Origin: Naegleria lovaniensis
Taxonomy: Eukaryota > Heterolobosea > Eutetramitea > Acrasida > Naegleriidae
Reading direction: 5' to 3'
Length of the DNA: 64,000 nucleotides
Assembly (NCBI RefSeq): GCF_003324165.1
Contig: NW_025407833.1
Span: 1-64,000, forward strand
The stretch's first letter is position 1. The number at the start of each line of letters is the position of its first letter. A model generated the notes under the pieces. It had not been told where the DNA came from, searched no databases, and saw only the letters and a list, made by a program, of their open reading frames with translations. The position numbers and the translations under genes are program-made. Below are positions 21,796 to 31,974 of this stretch, piece by piece.

Positions 21796-22056
21796 ATGAC
21801 AGAAAAACCTTTCAACAAAGCAGCACCAGTTCAATACCTTTCGGAGAAAGAACTACACAAGAGAAAGATAAGAGAGCTGGATTTACAGCTGAAATTTCTT
21901 GAAATGAAATTGCGAGTAGAAAAGAGGAAAATACAACAAAACGAAGATCAAAGAAAGGAAATAGAACATCAAAATGAAGAACAAAGAAAGAAAGAAAGGT
22001 ACGATAAAGAGATGGCACAGGCAAGTGCAAGAGTAGTTGTTGTTTTTAGAGTTTAA
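21796..22056 (+). CDS. small coiled-coil protein
   Basis: 86 aa from the ATG at 21796. Residues about 16-75 are an uninterrupted charged helix with heptad-like Leu and Glu/Lys/Gln spacing, predicted coiled coil, ending in a short hydrophobic run. The bases before 21751 (TTAATTTTGCAG) look like a splice acceptor, so this may be the last exon of a longer transcript. The function is unknown. Confidence 0.45.
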   Translation: MTEKPFNKAAPVQYLSEKELHKRKIRELDLQLKFLEMKLRVEKRKIQQNEDQRKEIEHQNEEQRKKERYDKEMAQASARVVVVFRV

Positions 22057-22117
22057 TTATGGTGGACAGACTATTACTTGCGACGAAATATTATCGTTTC
22101 TGTGGAGTCTTTACTAG

Positions 22118-25100
22118 TTAAAAAGAATTTTCATCTTTGAGTTTTTGAATCAATTGTTGCAAAGAAACAACCCATTCATCTCGATCTTCCTTGGATGGAG
22201 CCGACATGTAATAAATCTTTCCCGGTATTTCCACTTTGAATACAAATCTTCTCTTATTGCTCGATTTTTCTGGAGCAATTTCTGAAAGAGCCACTCGTAA
22301 ATCAATAACACCTAAAGGTTTCGAGAGATCTTTGGCATCATGGAAATAATACAAGTGATGTCCATCCATTTTGAAAAATCTCTTTTTGAAAATGTTAATT
22401 TTGGGTCCCTTCTTGTAAAGATTTCCATTCTTGTCGAATTTGGGTTTTACATTTTCGGAAATGGTGCCTTCAGTCAGTTGTGGATTATAGTCTGAAGTTG
22501 CAGAATTTGTGGGCTCAGCAGCGTCATATTCCTCGTCATCTTCATCGACCACATGTTTGACATCTTCCATGGAATCCAATGAAGAGGTTGAAAGTGCTGG
22601 ACTCTTGGATGGACTCTTCAACTGCTGTTGTTGTTGTGTACGATTTGATTCCAATTCAGAACGAACTTGTTGCATTGTATTCTTGTTAATTCTTACTGAA
22701 ATTCTTTTTGAATTCATATTTTGCTGTTTTGGTATTTTGTCTTTTTTCTCTGAATTTTCATTCACTGTTTTAGGAGGTGTGACCACTGCTGTTTCATTAT
22801 TGGTACTATTCAAGGTATCATTGGATTGAGTAGGTGAAATGGATTGAGATCTCATCAATGCAGAGCCAGTGTTAAATAAAATTCCTTGTTTCTTCAATTC
22901 ACGTTCTAACATTTCAATTTTTTCTTTCGCTTGAACGAGTTCATTTCGTAAAATTCCATTATTACTTTCATGCACTTGTTGTAACACCATGACACTCTTT
23001 TTACGATTGGCATTTTCAGTCTTGATGGTTTGTTCGAGATCCTTCTTTTCCTTTTCGAGTTTTCTAGTTTCATTTCGAAGTTTTTGTTCATTTTCTTTGA
23101 GTGTGTTAATTTCCATATGAAGTTGGTCAATTTCTTCTTTGAGTGAATTTTCTTTGGATACAAATTTTTGTCGTAATTCTTCCATTTCATTTTCGAGATG
23201 AGTAATTTTTTGTTTAAATGTTTTTTCACCTTCTTGCCATTTCATTCTTGCAATTTCCATTTCTGTTGACTTCTTTCGAGCTGCACTGAGTTTGTTGGTG
23301 AGGTCAGTAACTTTTTCTTTCAATTTTTGCATGTTCAACTTTTCTTGTGGATTCAATGAAAGATCATCTTCTTCTGCATTGGATGAAGCTTGTTGTGAAT
23401 CTGTAGCAGTGGTTGATTTGATGACTGTTTGTTCTATGGAAGGTGAGCCACTACTAAATTGTGACACCAATTGTTGAAATTCTGAAATTTTCACTTCGAG
23501 TGTTTTCATTGAAGTTTCAGAGGTCTTTTCACGTGCTTTCAAATTTTCTCTTTTAGCAGCATTGAGTTGTTCCAATAAGAGCTTGTTTTTGGATTTTAAC
23601 TTTTCAATGAGTTGATGAGAAGGATCGTCCGCTTCGAGAGCTTTTTTCTCTGCTTCGACTAATTCTTCTTCGAGTTCAATGTTCTTCTTTTCAACTTGAT
23701 CTAATTTGGAAGAGAGTTCTGCATTGATGGATTTCAATTCTTCGAATTGAGCTTTCAAGTGTGAAATAGTTTCCTGTTCGATTTCTTCTGATTTTTTATC
23801 GAGAGGAGTGGATACCGATGGTTTGGCTTTTTTAGAACTTTCTTTCAATTCTTGAACTTCCTTTTGAAGTTTTTGAATTTGTGACTTGTAATCTTCTTCA
23901 ATGTTTTTGCCAAGTTGATTATTCTTTTCAAATTCTGCTAATTTTTCAGCAAGTTCATCCCTGTTCGATTCTTCATTGATCAACTTCTCCTTCAACTGTT
24001 GCAATTCTTCTTGCGATTCCTTAAATTGTTTTTCAAATCGATCTCTTTCTTTTTGAGCTTGCTCTAACAATGATTGACTTTCTTTCAATTGCTTTTTAGT
24101 TTCCTTGGATTGTGTCTCGTGTTTGAGAATCTTTCTTTCGAGTTGTGCCGTTTTCTCTTCTTCAAGTTCTAACTGTTCTTTCAGAGATGAAATTTTACTT
24201 TCTAATGAAGGAACCAAGAGTAATGCCTCATTCATTAATTTTTGATAATCGTCAGACGTTTTCACATCCACAACGCTCACGGAAGGAGTGATGACAACTT
24301 GTGGTTGAGGAATTTCTTTAATCTTCTCACTACTAGTTTGAGAAGATGCCTTGATTGTACCAGTATTTGAAGTTTCTAATGATTGGTTCAAGTCTTTGGG
24401 TGTTGCTTCTTTCAGAGTGGATGGTTGAGGATGAGACTCTTCTTTTGGAGCCGTTTCTTGAACAGAAGGAATTTTTTCATCTTCTACCACCACTGTTTGA
24501 GGTTTTTCTTGAATTGTTGAGGATGATAGTGGTTGTTCTTCAATGACTGGCTGAGTTTTTGGAATTTCTTGAATTTCTGGTTGTGAAATGGTTTGTTGAG
24601 CTTGTTGTTGTGGTACCAGTTCTTGTTGTGAAATTTCCTCTTCCGTCAACAATTCTTGTTCCTGAATATAATTCACAGTGACATCACTCGAAAGTTCATT
24701 AATCTTGGAAGCCAATTGCAAGAATGGAATAGTTTGTTCTTCCACAACATTGGTCATGGGTGACAAGGTCACAAATGCAAAACTCGCCGTGTTCACAAAA
24801 ACTCTGGAAAAGAGTAAACATTTGAGAGTAGTTGAGAAGTAATCGTATTCATCCGATTCGGAATAGAGAGCTTCAGCAACATCTTGGAATACTTTACAAC
24901 CGTTTTGACGAATGGTACGATGTGGATCGGAAGGTCTTTCTGCATCTAAATCAATGACAGTAAATCGACTTTCTTTGGTTAAATTAGTTTGAGTGTCGTG
25001 TTGTACAAATTTAATTTCAAAGAAGGCCGAACTATGTTCTGTGTGAAGTGTGTGAACGATTAGAAGGTGTATTTATCCAATTCAATAATCAACGTGAAAT

Positions 25101-26145
25101 ATATTGAAGACAAGGACCATGTGTTAAATTTGAATAAATTTACAAGTCACTTACTTTTGGATCGTTTCGCCAAAGCACCTGCCACGGATTCAAACAATTC
25201 AACGTCACTTGTCACAAACACTTCCGTCAGTCCAACAATTTCCACAACATTGGTTTCCTCCTCCACCAACACGTCCAACTTGCTTTCAACATTTGAATTT
25301 TTCAACAAATCATTCATCAAAGCATCCATTCCATTTTCCATTCCACAAATTTCAAAAGCATTCAACGACACTGAAAATTCAATATTCTCAGGCGACTCAT
25401 TCATAATATAATTAAAAATTAATCGAATAAATCGAGGAACAATTCCATCAAACTTTTGAGGCTCACTCTCGGAGGCCCAATTCGAAGCTTTGGTTGTATT
25501 TCCGAAAAGTGTGAAAGTTTTACCTGTTTGATAAGCACCAAACGAAAACAAGGTACAATGTTGACCCTTCAACACTCGTTGCATCATTTCATGGCCACAC
25601 GTTGCAAAGACATCTTCCTGAGTGTTGGTCGTTTTTAAAATTCTTTCAAATGTGAATTCGACACTATTGGAAACTCCGTGCTAATGTATTTGAGAAATGG
25701 GTATAAAGGAGAGAAGAGCGGGCATGTTGATGGGGTTGTGTCGATGGTGCAGAGATGATTACGACCGTGTTGATGATGGTGTTGAGTCAATTGCCAAAAA
25801 TGGTTGATGTCAAAGATTTTTGATGAAAATCAAAACAGTATTGTAATTGAATCCAGTCGAATGTTGACGATGATGACGACCATGATGAGAATGGTGATTC
25901 CAAACAAAATCGAAGGAAAATAACAACTTACTTTGATCAAAATGTTTTTTCCGTTCTATTGAAAATGATGTGAGATTTTGTTGAAAAATGTAACACGAGT
26001 CACATACTTTGTGAAAAGCTGCACAACACTTTGGTTTTTCACTGCCACAGCTTTCGACTTCTGACTTGAGGAAGGGTCGAAACCTAACACCCACACGCAT
26101 GGGACTCTCTTCCTTTTGAGCTGGTGGAATGACCTGTGATGACAT
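22118..26145 (-). CDS. kinesin-like protein with divergent motor, coiled coil and C-terminal PH domain
   Basis: Four exons on the minus strand: 26008-26145, 25932-25955 (24 nt), 25155-25680 and 22118-25038, in all 1202 aa. The motor starts with MRVGVRFRPF, has an intact P-loop (GAYQTGKT, residues 102-109), a degenerate switch I (KRSKKHSSAFFEI for SSRSH) and a switch II reading VIDLDAERPS where DLAGSER is usual. The final motor block is TASFAFVTLSPM...LQLASKINEL. A Gln/Pro/Glu linker, a coiled coil of roughly 450 residues and a Ser/Thr/Asn linker follow, then a PH domain (about residues 1097-1197, KRFFKMDG...RDEWVVSLQQL). It may be a lipid-bound transport motor or a non-motile kinesin-derived scaffold. 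The lost switch glycine argues for altered ATP hydrolysis. Confidence 0.8.
25932..25955 (-). other. 24-nt microexon of the kinesin-like gene
   Basis: Bounded by CAATAG on its 5' side and a GTAAGT donor on its 3' side, phase 0 at both ends. It encodes NGKNILIK, which fits the strand just before the motor's FTFERIL block. Skipping it would keep frame but delete eight residues. Confidence 0.6.
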
Positions 26146-26514
26146 TTTTTTTGAGAATGACGGCTGACAGTGTAAAGCGCAAATTTGGCGAACGGTGGCT
26201 TTTTTGATGTTGCGGAAGACTTTGTTCTATGATTAAAGAACCATCTAATCCTGGACCAAATTCATTGTATACCCCAGCTGGTGAATGTTGAACGGTCTCC
26301 AATTACTGAGTATTGTGAGCAAATCTTTCGTCAACAGAATGTAAAGCTGTGCCTTCTCATTCATGAGATGAATAATGTGTCTCAAATCTCACGCAGTCGT
26401 GCACTCTTTCCCGATAAGAAACTGCTCATTATGCTGAAATTCAAGAATATCGAATTGTTCTTTTCAAAACATGTTGTGTTAACTGTAAAATAAATGTGTT
26501 AACACTGTAAATAT
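26146..26514. other. upstream region of the kinesin-like gene
   Basis: About 370 bases between the kinesin-like start and the next minus-strand stop. A 70-codon plus-strand frame at 26281 starts with GTG and has no motif. Confidence 0.35.
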
Positions 26515-27585
26515 TTATGCTCCATATTTTGGACTCTTTCGTAACTTATAAGCTACTTCAGCTAGTATAAAATCAACAAGTATGGATGAATTTCCAGCAT
26601 TTTCCAAGCATGATTTTTCTGTGAGATGTTCATTGTTGTCTCTTCTGGTTTCTTCTTCACAATATTGGACGCAAATCATCGATGGCTCATCAAAAACGAG
26701 GTGTGAAATATTTTGTCCATTCTTTTGTTGATAACTTTGTAATGGTTTGAAAAGAGATTTTGTATGCTGCGAGGTCATGGTCTCATTAAATGGGCAGCTA
26801 AAAAGTAGCACATGATAGACCTTCAAGGCAGGTGTTGTTTGTTGCATCTGTGAAAATTTTTCTGTAATTTTCTTGATCAATTGATCCGCATGTTCGATTC
26901 TTAGCACTTTTTGAGATGTTTCCAATTTCGATACATTATCATGCAATAACAAAATGTCATTTTCTAACATGGCTGAAGCAGCATTCTCCACTAATGCGTC
27001 CTCTTGATCGCTGCTGAATAGATCGCTAACTAATTTCACCTTGTCCTTTCTGTTACAAAAAATTTGTAAAACACTTGCGTTGGTGGTCCATGTTTGAACT
27101 TTCAATTTCTTGTATTTACAAAATAAACTTTGTTTTTCTAATCGGAGTTCGTTGTGTTTTTTCCAAGACTCCTCTTCCTCATCATCTTCGGGCTGTATAG
27201 GATCATAATAATCAAACAATTGCATCATGTAAGCTGTGTCTGTATTCATCAAACTATTGTTGAAATCGGAATGGGTTAATTTCCGAGTATGAATGAGTGT
27301 TGTGCCACCCAATCTACAAATACGATCCATTTCCTTGTGCTTGGATTGTTCCAACAAGAAACTTTCTGCAGACGATGGATTATGATAATTCATCAGCACT
27401 CCTTCCAGAAACACAAAAAGACACTTTGATGTTTGGGCCATTTTTATTTGATGGTTCTCTATTGATCGTCGTGTTCTTGCAAGTCTCATATTCTCTAGGG
27501 GCCTCCAGAAAGGCTTTTGTTCGGATTTCAATTCTTTGATAGCTAGCTTCAGAGGTTTTACAGGTGCAAAAGTTGAGAGTGTCAT
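26515..27585 (-). CDS. conserved-looking protein of unknown function
   Basis: 356 aa from the ATG at 27585. The reading frame has a stop just upstream, so this start is well bounded. There are no signal peptide or membrane segments. The protein alternates hydrophobic strands (CLFVFLEGVLM, VYHVLLFSCPF, ISHLVFDEPSMICVQYCEEE) with helical charged regions and an acidic run (DDEEEES). I do not recognise a family. Its start is 13 nt from the stop of the upstream minus-strand gene. Confidence 0.6.
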   Translation of the reverse strand: MTLSTFAPVKPLKLAIKELKSEQKPFWRPLENMRLARTRRSIENHQIKMAQTSKCLFVFLEGVLMNYHNPSSAESFLLEQSKHKEMDRICRLGGTTLIHTRKLTHSDFNNSLMNTDTAYMMQLFDYYDPIQPEDDEEEESWKKHNELRLEKQSLFCKYKKLKVQTWTTNASVLQIFCNRKDKVKLVSDLFSSDQEDALVENAASAMLENDILLLHDNVSKLETSQKVLRIEHADQLIKKITEKFSQMQQTTPALKVYHVLLFSCPFNETMTSQHTKSLFKPLQSYQQKNGQNISHLVFDEPSMICVQYCEEETRRDNNEHLTEKSCLENAGNSSILVDFILAEVAYKLRKSPKYGA

Positions 27586-27598
27586 TTGGAAGATTGAT

Positions 27599-28081
27599 TC
27601 ACTCCTTCATCACCAAATCAAATTTTGAAATTAATCCTTGAACGGTTGCTGTGTTGTTGGCAATTGTCTTTAGGAGTTGTTTCTTTTCCTCAATGTCCTT
27701 TTCTCGTTTGGAGGCTGCTTCTGGTGTACATTCTTGAAGAGATCCAAACATGGCATTCAAATCGAATTTATCAAAGACAGAGGTCAAAGTGTAGAAATGT
27801 TTTTGTATTTTGGATAATTCGGAGAGGGCTTCCTCTTTTGAGAAGGGTTCATCGAGAGAGTTTTCTCTGGTGGTGAGTATAAGAAGTAGTTAATTATAGT
27901 GATGATGGAAATTTGAATTTTGAAATAATATTGAATACGTCAAATGGTGATGATTATATTTCATTTCTGATTCATCCAATTCAACCTACACTTTATCAAA
28001 ATACTTTTCAAACATTTTCTCAAACATGTCTAGATTTTGGCTCAAGCCTTCCAACACTCGTTTCGGATGATGCGAAGTCAT
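27599..28081 (-). CDS. small helical protein of unknown function
   Basis: Two exons on the minus strand, 27990-28081 and 27599-27866, joined over a 123-nt intron with donor GTAGGT and acceptor CACCAG, give 119 aa. The product is charged and helical throughout (LSKIQKHFYTL, KREKDIEEKKQLLKTIANN), resembling a small coiled-coil subunit of a complex, but I cannot name it. An alternative donor three bases earlier would break the frame. The ATG is only 27 bases from the start of the divergent Dus gene, and the stop is 13 nt from the next gene's ATG. Confidence 0.55.
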
Positions 28082-28108
28082 GATGATGAAATAAATTTTT
28101 AATTAAAA
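28082..28108. promoter_or_regulatory. 27-bp gap between two divergent start codons
   Basis: Only GATGATGAAATAAATTTTTA plus seven A/T bases separate the two ATGs. The 5' leaders must be extremely short or overlap the opposite gene. Confidence 0.5.
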
Positions 28109-29346
28109 ATGCTTCCCCTCACAGAACAACACACCAGAACCCCACAAAAGAGGTTCAATTTGGCTGAGAATTATGCTCTTCTAAACACAAATAATCACTC
28201 TTCAGATGAATATATTCCGATAGATGAAATGAAACCTCATCAAGATATTATGCAAATGTTTCGAGATGCCAAACAAAATAATACTTATTTGAAAGTACAA
28301 GCTCCGATGGTTCGCTATTCAAAATTAGCGTTTCGATTATTGTGTTTGGAGTATAATTGTGATGTCGTGTATACACCAATGATGATGGCCGATAGTTTCA
28401 GTAAATCACAAAAGGCTAGAGACTCAGATTTTGCAACACACGTTCACGATAAACCTCTCGTGGTACAATTTGCAGGTATGGTTTGGTTGTTTTAATTTTG
28501 ACAAACTTTTTCATCAATTTATTTGACATTGATGAAATATTATTTTCAAATTATTGTTAACTATTGAATGTGTAAATTACCATCATTTAATATTATATCT
28601 CGCTCTTTCACCACTACAGCCAATAATCCAACAGATTTTAGTTTGGCTTGTCAATATATTGCACCTTTTTGTGATGGAATTGATATCAACTGTGGCTGTC
28701 CTCAACCCTATGTCATGAAAGAAAATTTAGGTGCAGCCTTAGTGACACAACCACAAAAGATTTTTGACATGGTCCATGAAGCGAACAACAAGTTTATATC
28801 TGGAACTTTTCGACCAATTGGTGTGAAAATTCGAATTCATCCAGACGATGATTCCTTAGAGTTTAGAAAAACTATTGATTTAGCAAGACAAATTGAAAAA
28901 GCTGGTGCTAGTTGGGTCACTGTTCACGGTCGAACTCACAAACAACGAACAAAAAACACAAAGGTCAATCCAGATGGTCCAAAAATTGTGAAACAAGCCT
29001 ACAGATCCCTGTCATGCATAATGGAGACGTTTTTTCATTGAAAGACGCAAATGATTTAGCTTCATATACTGGCTGTGATGGAATCATGAGCGCACGAGGT
29101 CTGTTAAGCAATCCTGCACTTTTTGCTGGATTCAACCAAGTTCCTTTCGAATGCATTGAGCGATACCTTCAAATTTCAATTCAAGTCGGAGGTATTCCTT
29201 TCCAGTTGCTTCACCACCACGTAATGTTTATGCTGTACTCGCATCACCAATTTCTATCCAATGATATTATTGAGTTTAGTAATTGCACCAGTGTCGCCTC
29301 AATTTTAGACTTCTTTGAGGATAGAGGTCTTTCCATTTCACTGTAA
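28109..29346 (+). CDS. tRNA-dihydrouridine synthase (Dus4-like), with one frame break
   Basis: Exon 1 is 28109-28475 and exon 2 starts at 28620 after a GTATGG...CTACAG intron. The protein reduces uridine to dihydrouridine in tRNA using FMN. It shows the Dus marks: QAPMVRYSKLAFR at the TIM-barrel start, catalytic Cys in INCGCPQ, GAAL, GVKIRIHPDD, WVTVHGRT, and HNGDVFSL followed by SARGLLSNPALF. Between KQAYRS and IPVMHNGDV (about 29003-29010) the frame shifts by one base, with no room for an intron. Both sides are otherwise well conserved, and the stop at 29346 gives a normal family length. This is a recent mutation, a sequence error or an unusual frameshift. Confidence 0.75.
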
Positions 29347-29638
29347 AGCGGCATTGATTAATTAACATCAACTCGAATGGCGGTAAAGTATGCGTGATCC
29401 TCGGATATTGATAGTAATAGGTGTCGTAGTTTTCCACTTCACGAATCTCTCTGAGATTGTTGCACCCAGTTTTGTGAACTTGGTTTTTCTCCAATTTGGT
29501 TCCAGCGCTTTGGCTCAGGTCGAGTTTGGGTTCTAAAATTCTTTTGGAAGGTTTGGCAAAAAAATTCGGGCGAAGCGCATTTTGGCTCTCTGCAAACAAA
29601 TGCGACTGCAAACCATGTCGTTAGTATGCAAGAAAAAA

Positions 29639-30874
29639 ATGTCTGCCTCTTCATCACCCTCATTTCACAACACACCTACTTCTCCCATAGGCATGATCAC
29701 GTTGGCAGGTGACAAGAATGGCAATTATAACGGTGCGACAAATGTTGCCAGTACGTCAACAATTCCACACCCCGAAAGGGCTAGCTATAAGCTCAAGCAT
29801 AGTAGCAGTAGTAGTAATGGTAGCAACAAGTCATTGAGAAAGCACTCTTCATTTCCACCTCTTACCAAGCAAGAATTTAACTTTCATCAACTCAATGCAG
29901 AGCATCATGTACAGAATGATATTTTACCGAAAAAGCATCGTATAACCTTGATTTTTGTGAGAATTCTAGGCATTTTGACGCTAGGCATTCTCGATGTGGC
30001 TCTCAAGAACTGGGAAATATCGCTTATTGTGGATAGTTTAAGAATTGGAAATCGAAAAATTGTATATAATTCGACAGATGGTCATCGAGTGAAAATAACA
30101 TACATGTGGAATCTTCTACTCTCAATATTAACATGTGGAATTTGGTATTTCATGGGTGGCATGCATACACACTTCTATAGCGTGATTGACATGAGACTAT
30201 CATGGGGAGAGGTTGATAGACCTCGAAAAATACTTCTCAAGCATTCAAAAGCTGACATCTTTCCAATTCCGCTCAATGAGTTTGTCGTGTGGCAACCCCA
30301 TCCACATGACTACAAGGGAGAACTTCGAATTTTCAACATTCACATGGGCTTTAAGAACGAACTCATTTATTTCCTGTTAAAACTCCTTTCCATACTCACG
30401 CTGGGTATCACAAGTCCTTTCGCTGATTACTTTTGGATGTACCACTCTCTAGGAAAAATGTATCTAGGAAAAGGTAGATTTATGGTACTTCCTCCAACAT
30501 TGGCACAACCATTACTCAAACAGAATACTAGTAGAAACAGCTGCAACAACACGTCTGTGCAAGATGAGTCATCACAAGAACCAACACCCATTTACAAATG
30601 TGACTACCCAGTTCTAGGTCAAGATGTCATTCGATCGAATAGTAATAGCGATCCAAGTGGAGCAACAAAAACTAGCAATGACTCGTATTTACCTCTCTAT
30701 GAAATGAAATTGGGCTTTTCAGGTTCACTCGCCAAGCTCTTCTACAAGCACTGTGTGGTGAATTGCTTCACGTTGGCGACATGTGGAATTTCCTTCTTTT
30801 TCTGCTTGAATTCACATCTCTTGAATGGTTATTATAACAAAAAGTGTGCAGTGCAGTTGGTGAGTTTGAGCTGA
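29639..30874 (+). CDS. DUF898 (YjgN)-like membrane protein
   Basis: 411 aa from the ATG at 29639, chosen for its A-rich context; in-frame ATGs at 29600 and 29615 would add a few residues. A Ser-rich polar N-terminus of about 95 residues precedes several hydrophobic segments that contain the repeated family pattern of Leu, Thr, Leu, Gly, Ile (RILGILTLGILDVALK, LLLSILTCGIWYFMGG, LLKLLSILTLGITSPF, FTLATCGISFFFCL). The spacing suits DUF898, a family of unknown function known mainly in bacteria. A polar Asn/Ser loop of about 70 residues interrupts the last two segments. Confidence 0.6.
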   Translation: MSASSSPSFHNTPTSPIGMITLAGDKNGNYNGATNVASTSTIPHPERASYKLKHSSSSSNGSNKSLRKHSSFPPLTKQEFNFHQLNAEHHVQNDILPKKHRITLIFVRILGILTLGILDVALKNWEISLIVDSLRIGNRKIVYNSTDGHRVKITYMWNLLLSILTCGIWYFMGGMHTHFYSVIDMRLSWGEVDRPRKILLKHSKADIFPIPLNEFVVWQPHPHDYKGELRIFNIHMGFKNELIYFLLKLLSILTLGITSPFADYFWMYHSLGKMYLGKGRFMVLPPTLAQPLLKQNTSRNSCNNTSVQDESSQEPTPIYKCDYPVLGQDVIRSNSNSDPSGATKTSNDSYLPLYEMKLGFSGSLAKLFYKHCVVNCFTLATCGISFFFCLNSHLLNGYYNKKCAVQLVSLS

Positions 30875-30925
30875 TCGAATGGTAACATCTGACAAAGTGT
30901 TCGAGCATTGTTAGAAAATTGAAAC

Positions 30926-31231
30926 ATGAAGAACGGACAAGGTACGTCGAACATATGATGTGTGACGAAAAAGAATATTGTGCGTCATGCTTGCTCGAGC
31001 TCTTTAAATAAATGGTTACTAGAAATGAGAAACAATTATGAATTCATTAAGACAAACGATTATCTTCATTTTCATTTTTGTTGGATAGAAAAAGCGGCCC
31101 AGAACAGACATTTGAAAGTGTATGAACAAGGTGTAGTACCAGGAGTATGGCATGAGCAAGCAGCACTGCAAGGAAACAAGAATACGAGGCAAAGACTTGC
31201 TCAATTGCTTCAACAGCAATTTTCGAATTAG
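30926..31231 (+). CDS. possible small spliced protein (52 aa)
   Basis: Exon 1 is 30926-30941 (ATG plus 13 nt, then GTACGT). Exon 2 is 31089-31231 after TTGGATAG. The join keeps frame and gives 52 residues, rich in Gln, Asn, Arg and Lys (start MKNGQEKAAQNRH). It ends 87 bases before the ERG28 start. I do not recognise it, and further exons in the 147-nt intron are possible. Confidence 0.35.
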
Positions 31232-31318
31232 TGTGAATATGAAAGCTTGAGGATAAAGTTTCCGCTCAGTTTCATAATTCAAGTCGTCGCTCTTTGCGCA
31301 CCACGTCACACAAAAAAA

Positions 31319-31723
31319 ATGGACGCATCGCTGATTCACAACGACAAATATTTTTCATATTGGCTAACGTTTGTGGCTCTCTTCCGAGGCTTTTCTATTG
31401 TAACGGGATACATCCGACCACAAATTATTACCAAGAATGTGTATTCTAAAAAGAAGGAACCACTGGATCCGTTATTTGGAAGAATGTTTGCAAATTGGAC
31501 CGGAGGAAGTATTTGTGCTTGTTTAATCTTGGCTTTATATCCACAATCACTTCCAATGCATTACATGAATTTATGTGCATTTGCTATTGCTTTAGGACAT
31601 GCCTTGTTGGAATTTGGATATTTCAAAACCATGTCCTTCGTGAATGCTAGTCCAATGTTCTTCTTTGCAGGTTCATCTTTGGCTTGGGTGATGAGTAGAA
31701 TCATGTCTGGAAAGTTGATGTAA
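31319..31723 (+). CDS. ERG28-like sterol biosynthesis scaffold
   Basis: 134 aa from the ATG at 31319 after an A-rich run. Four hydrophobic segments are visible. The family core is RMFANWTGGSICACLILAL, then MNLCAFAIALGHALLEFGYF, matching the ERG28 pattern of Arg, Phe, Gly/Trp and the LGHxLxE motif. ERG28 tethers the C-4 demethylation enzymes of sterol synthesis to the ER membrane. The length is normal for the family and nothing appears missing. Confidence 0.85.
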   Translation: MDASLIHNDKYFSYWLTFVALFRGFSIVTGYIRPQIITKNVYSKKKEPLDPLFGRMFANWTGGSICACLILALYPQSLPMHYMNLCAFAIALGHALLEFGYFKTMSFVNASPMFFFAGSSLAWVMSRIMSGKLM

Positions 31724-31974
31724 ACGTGATGAATCATTCAGCGCAAGAATTAAAATTTAACACATCATTACTTGCATTATTTGGAAGTAAAATGATATTT
31801 ATTATTAATTAGATTTTATTTAAAAATGTATCGTGCATCCAAGATTGCCTCATATGTTTAGAGAGAATTTAGGAAATTAATCCAAGCAAGCGGCCATTTT
31901 GATCGTGCAGATATTAAGACCCTTAATTTTCGTTATGATGAGTGTTAAATTCTCTTCTGACAAATGTCAAATTC

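Noticed and set aside
26281-26493. 70-codon plus-strand frame starting with GTG upstream of the kinesin gene
   Set aside because: No ATG, no motif and no splice partner.
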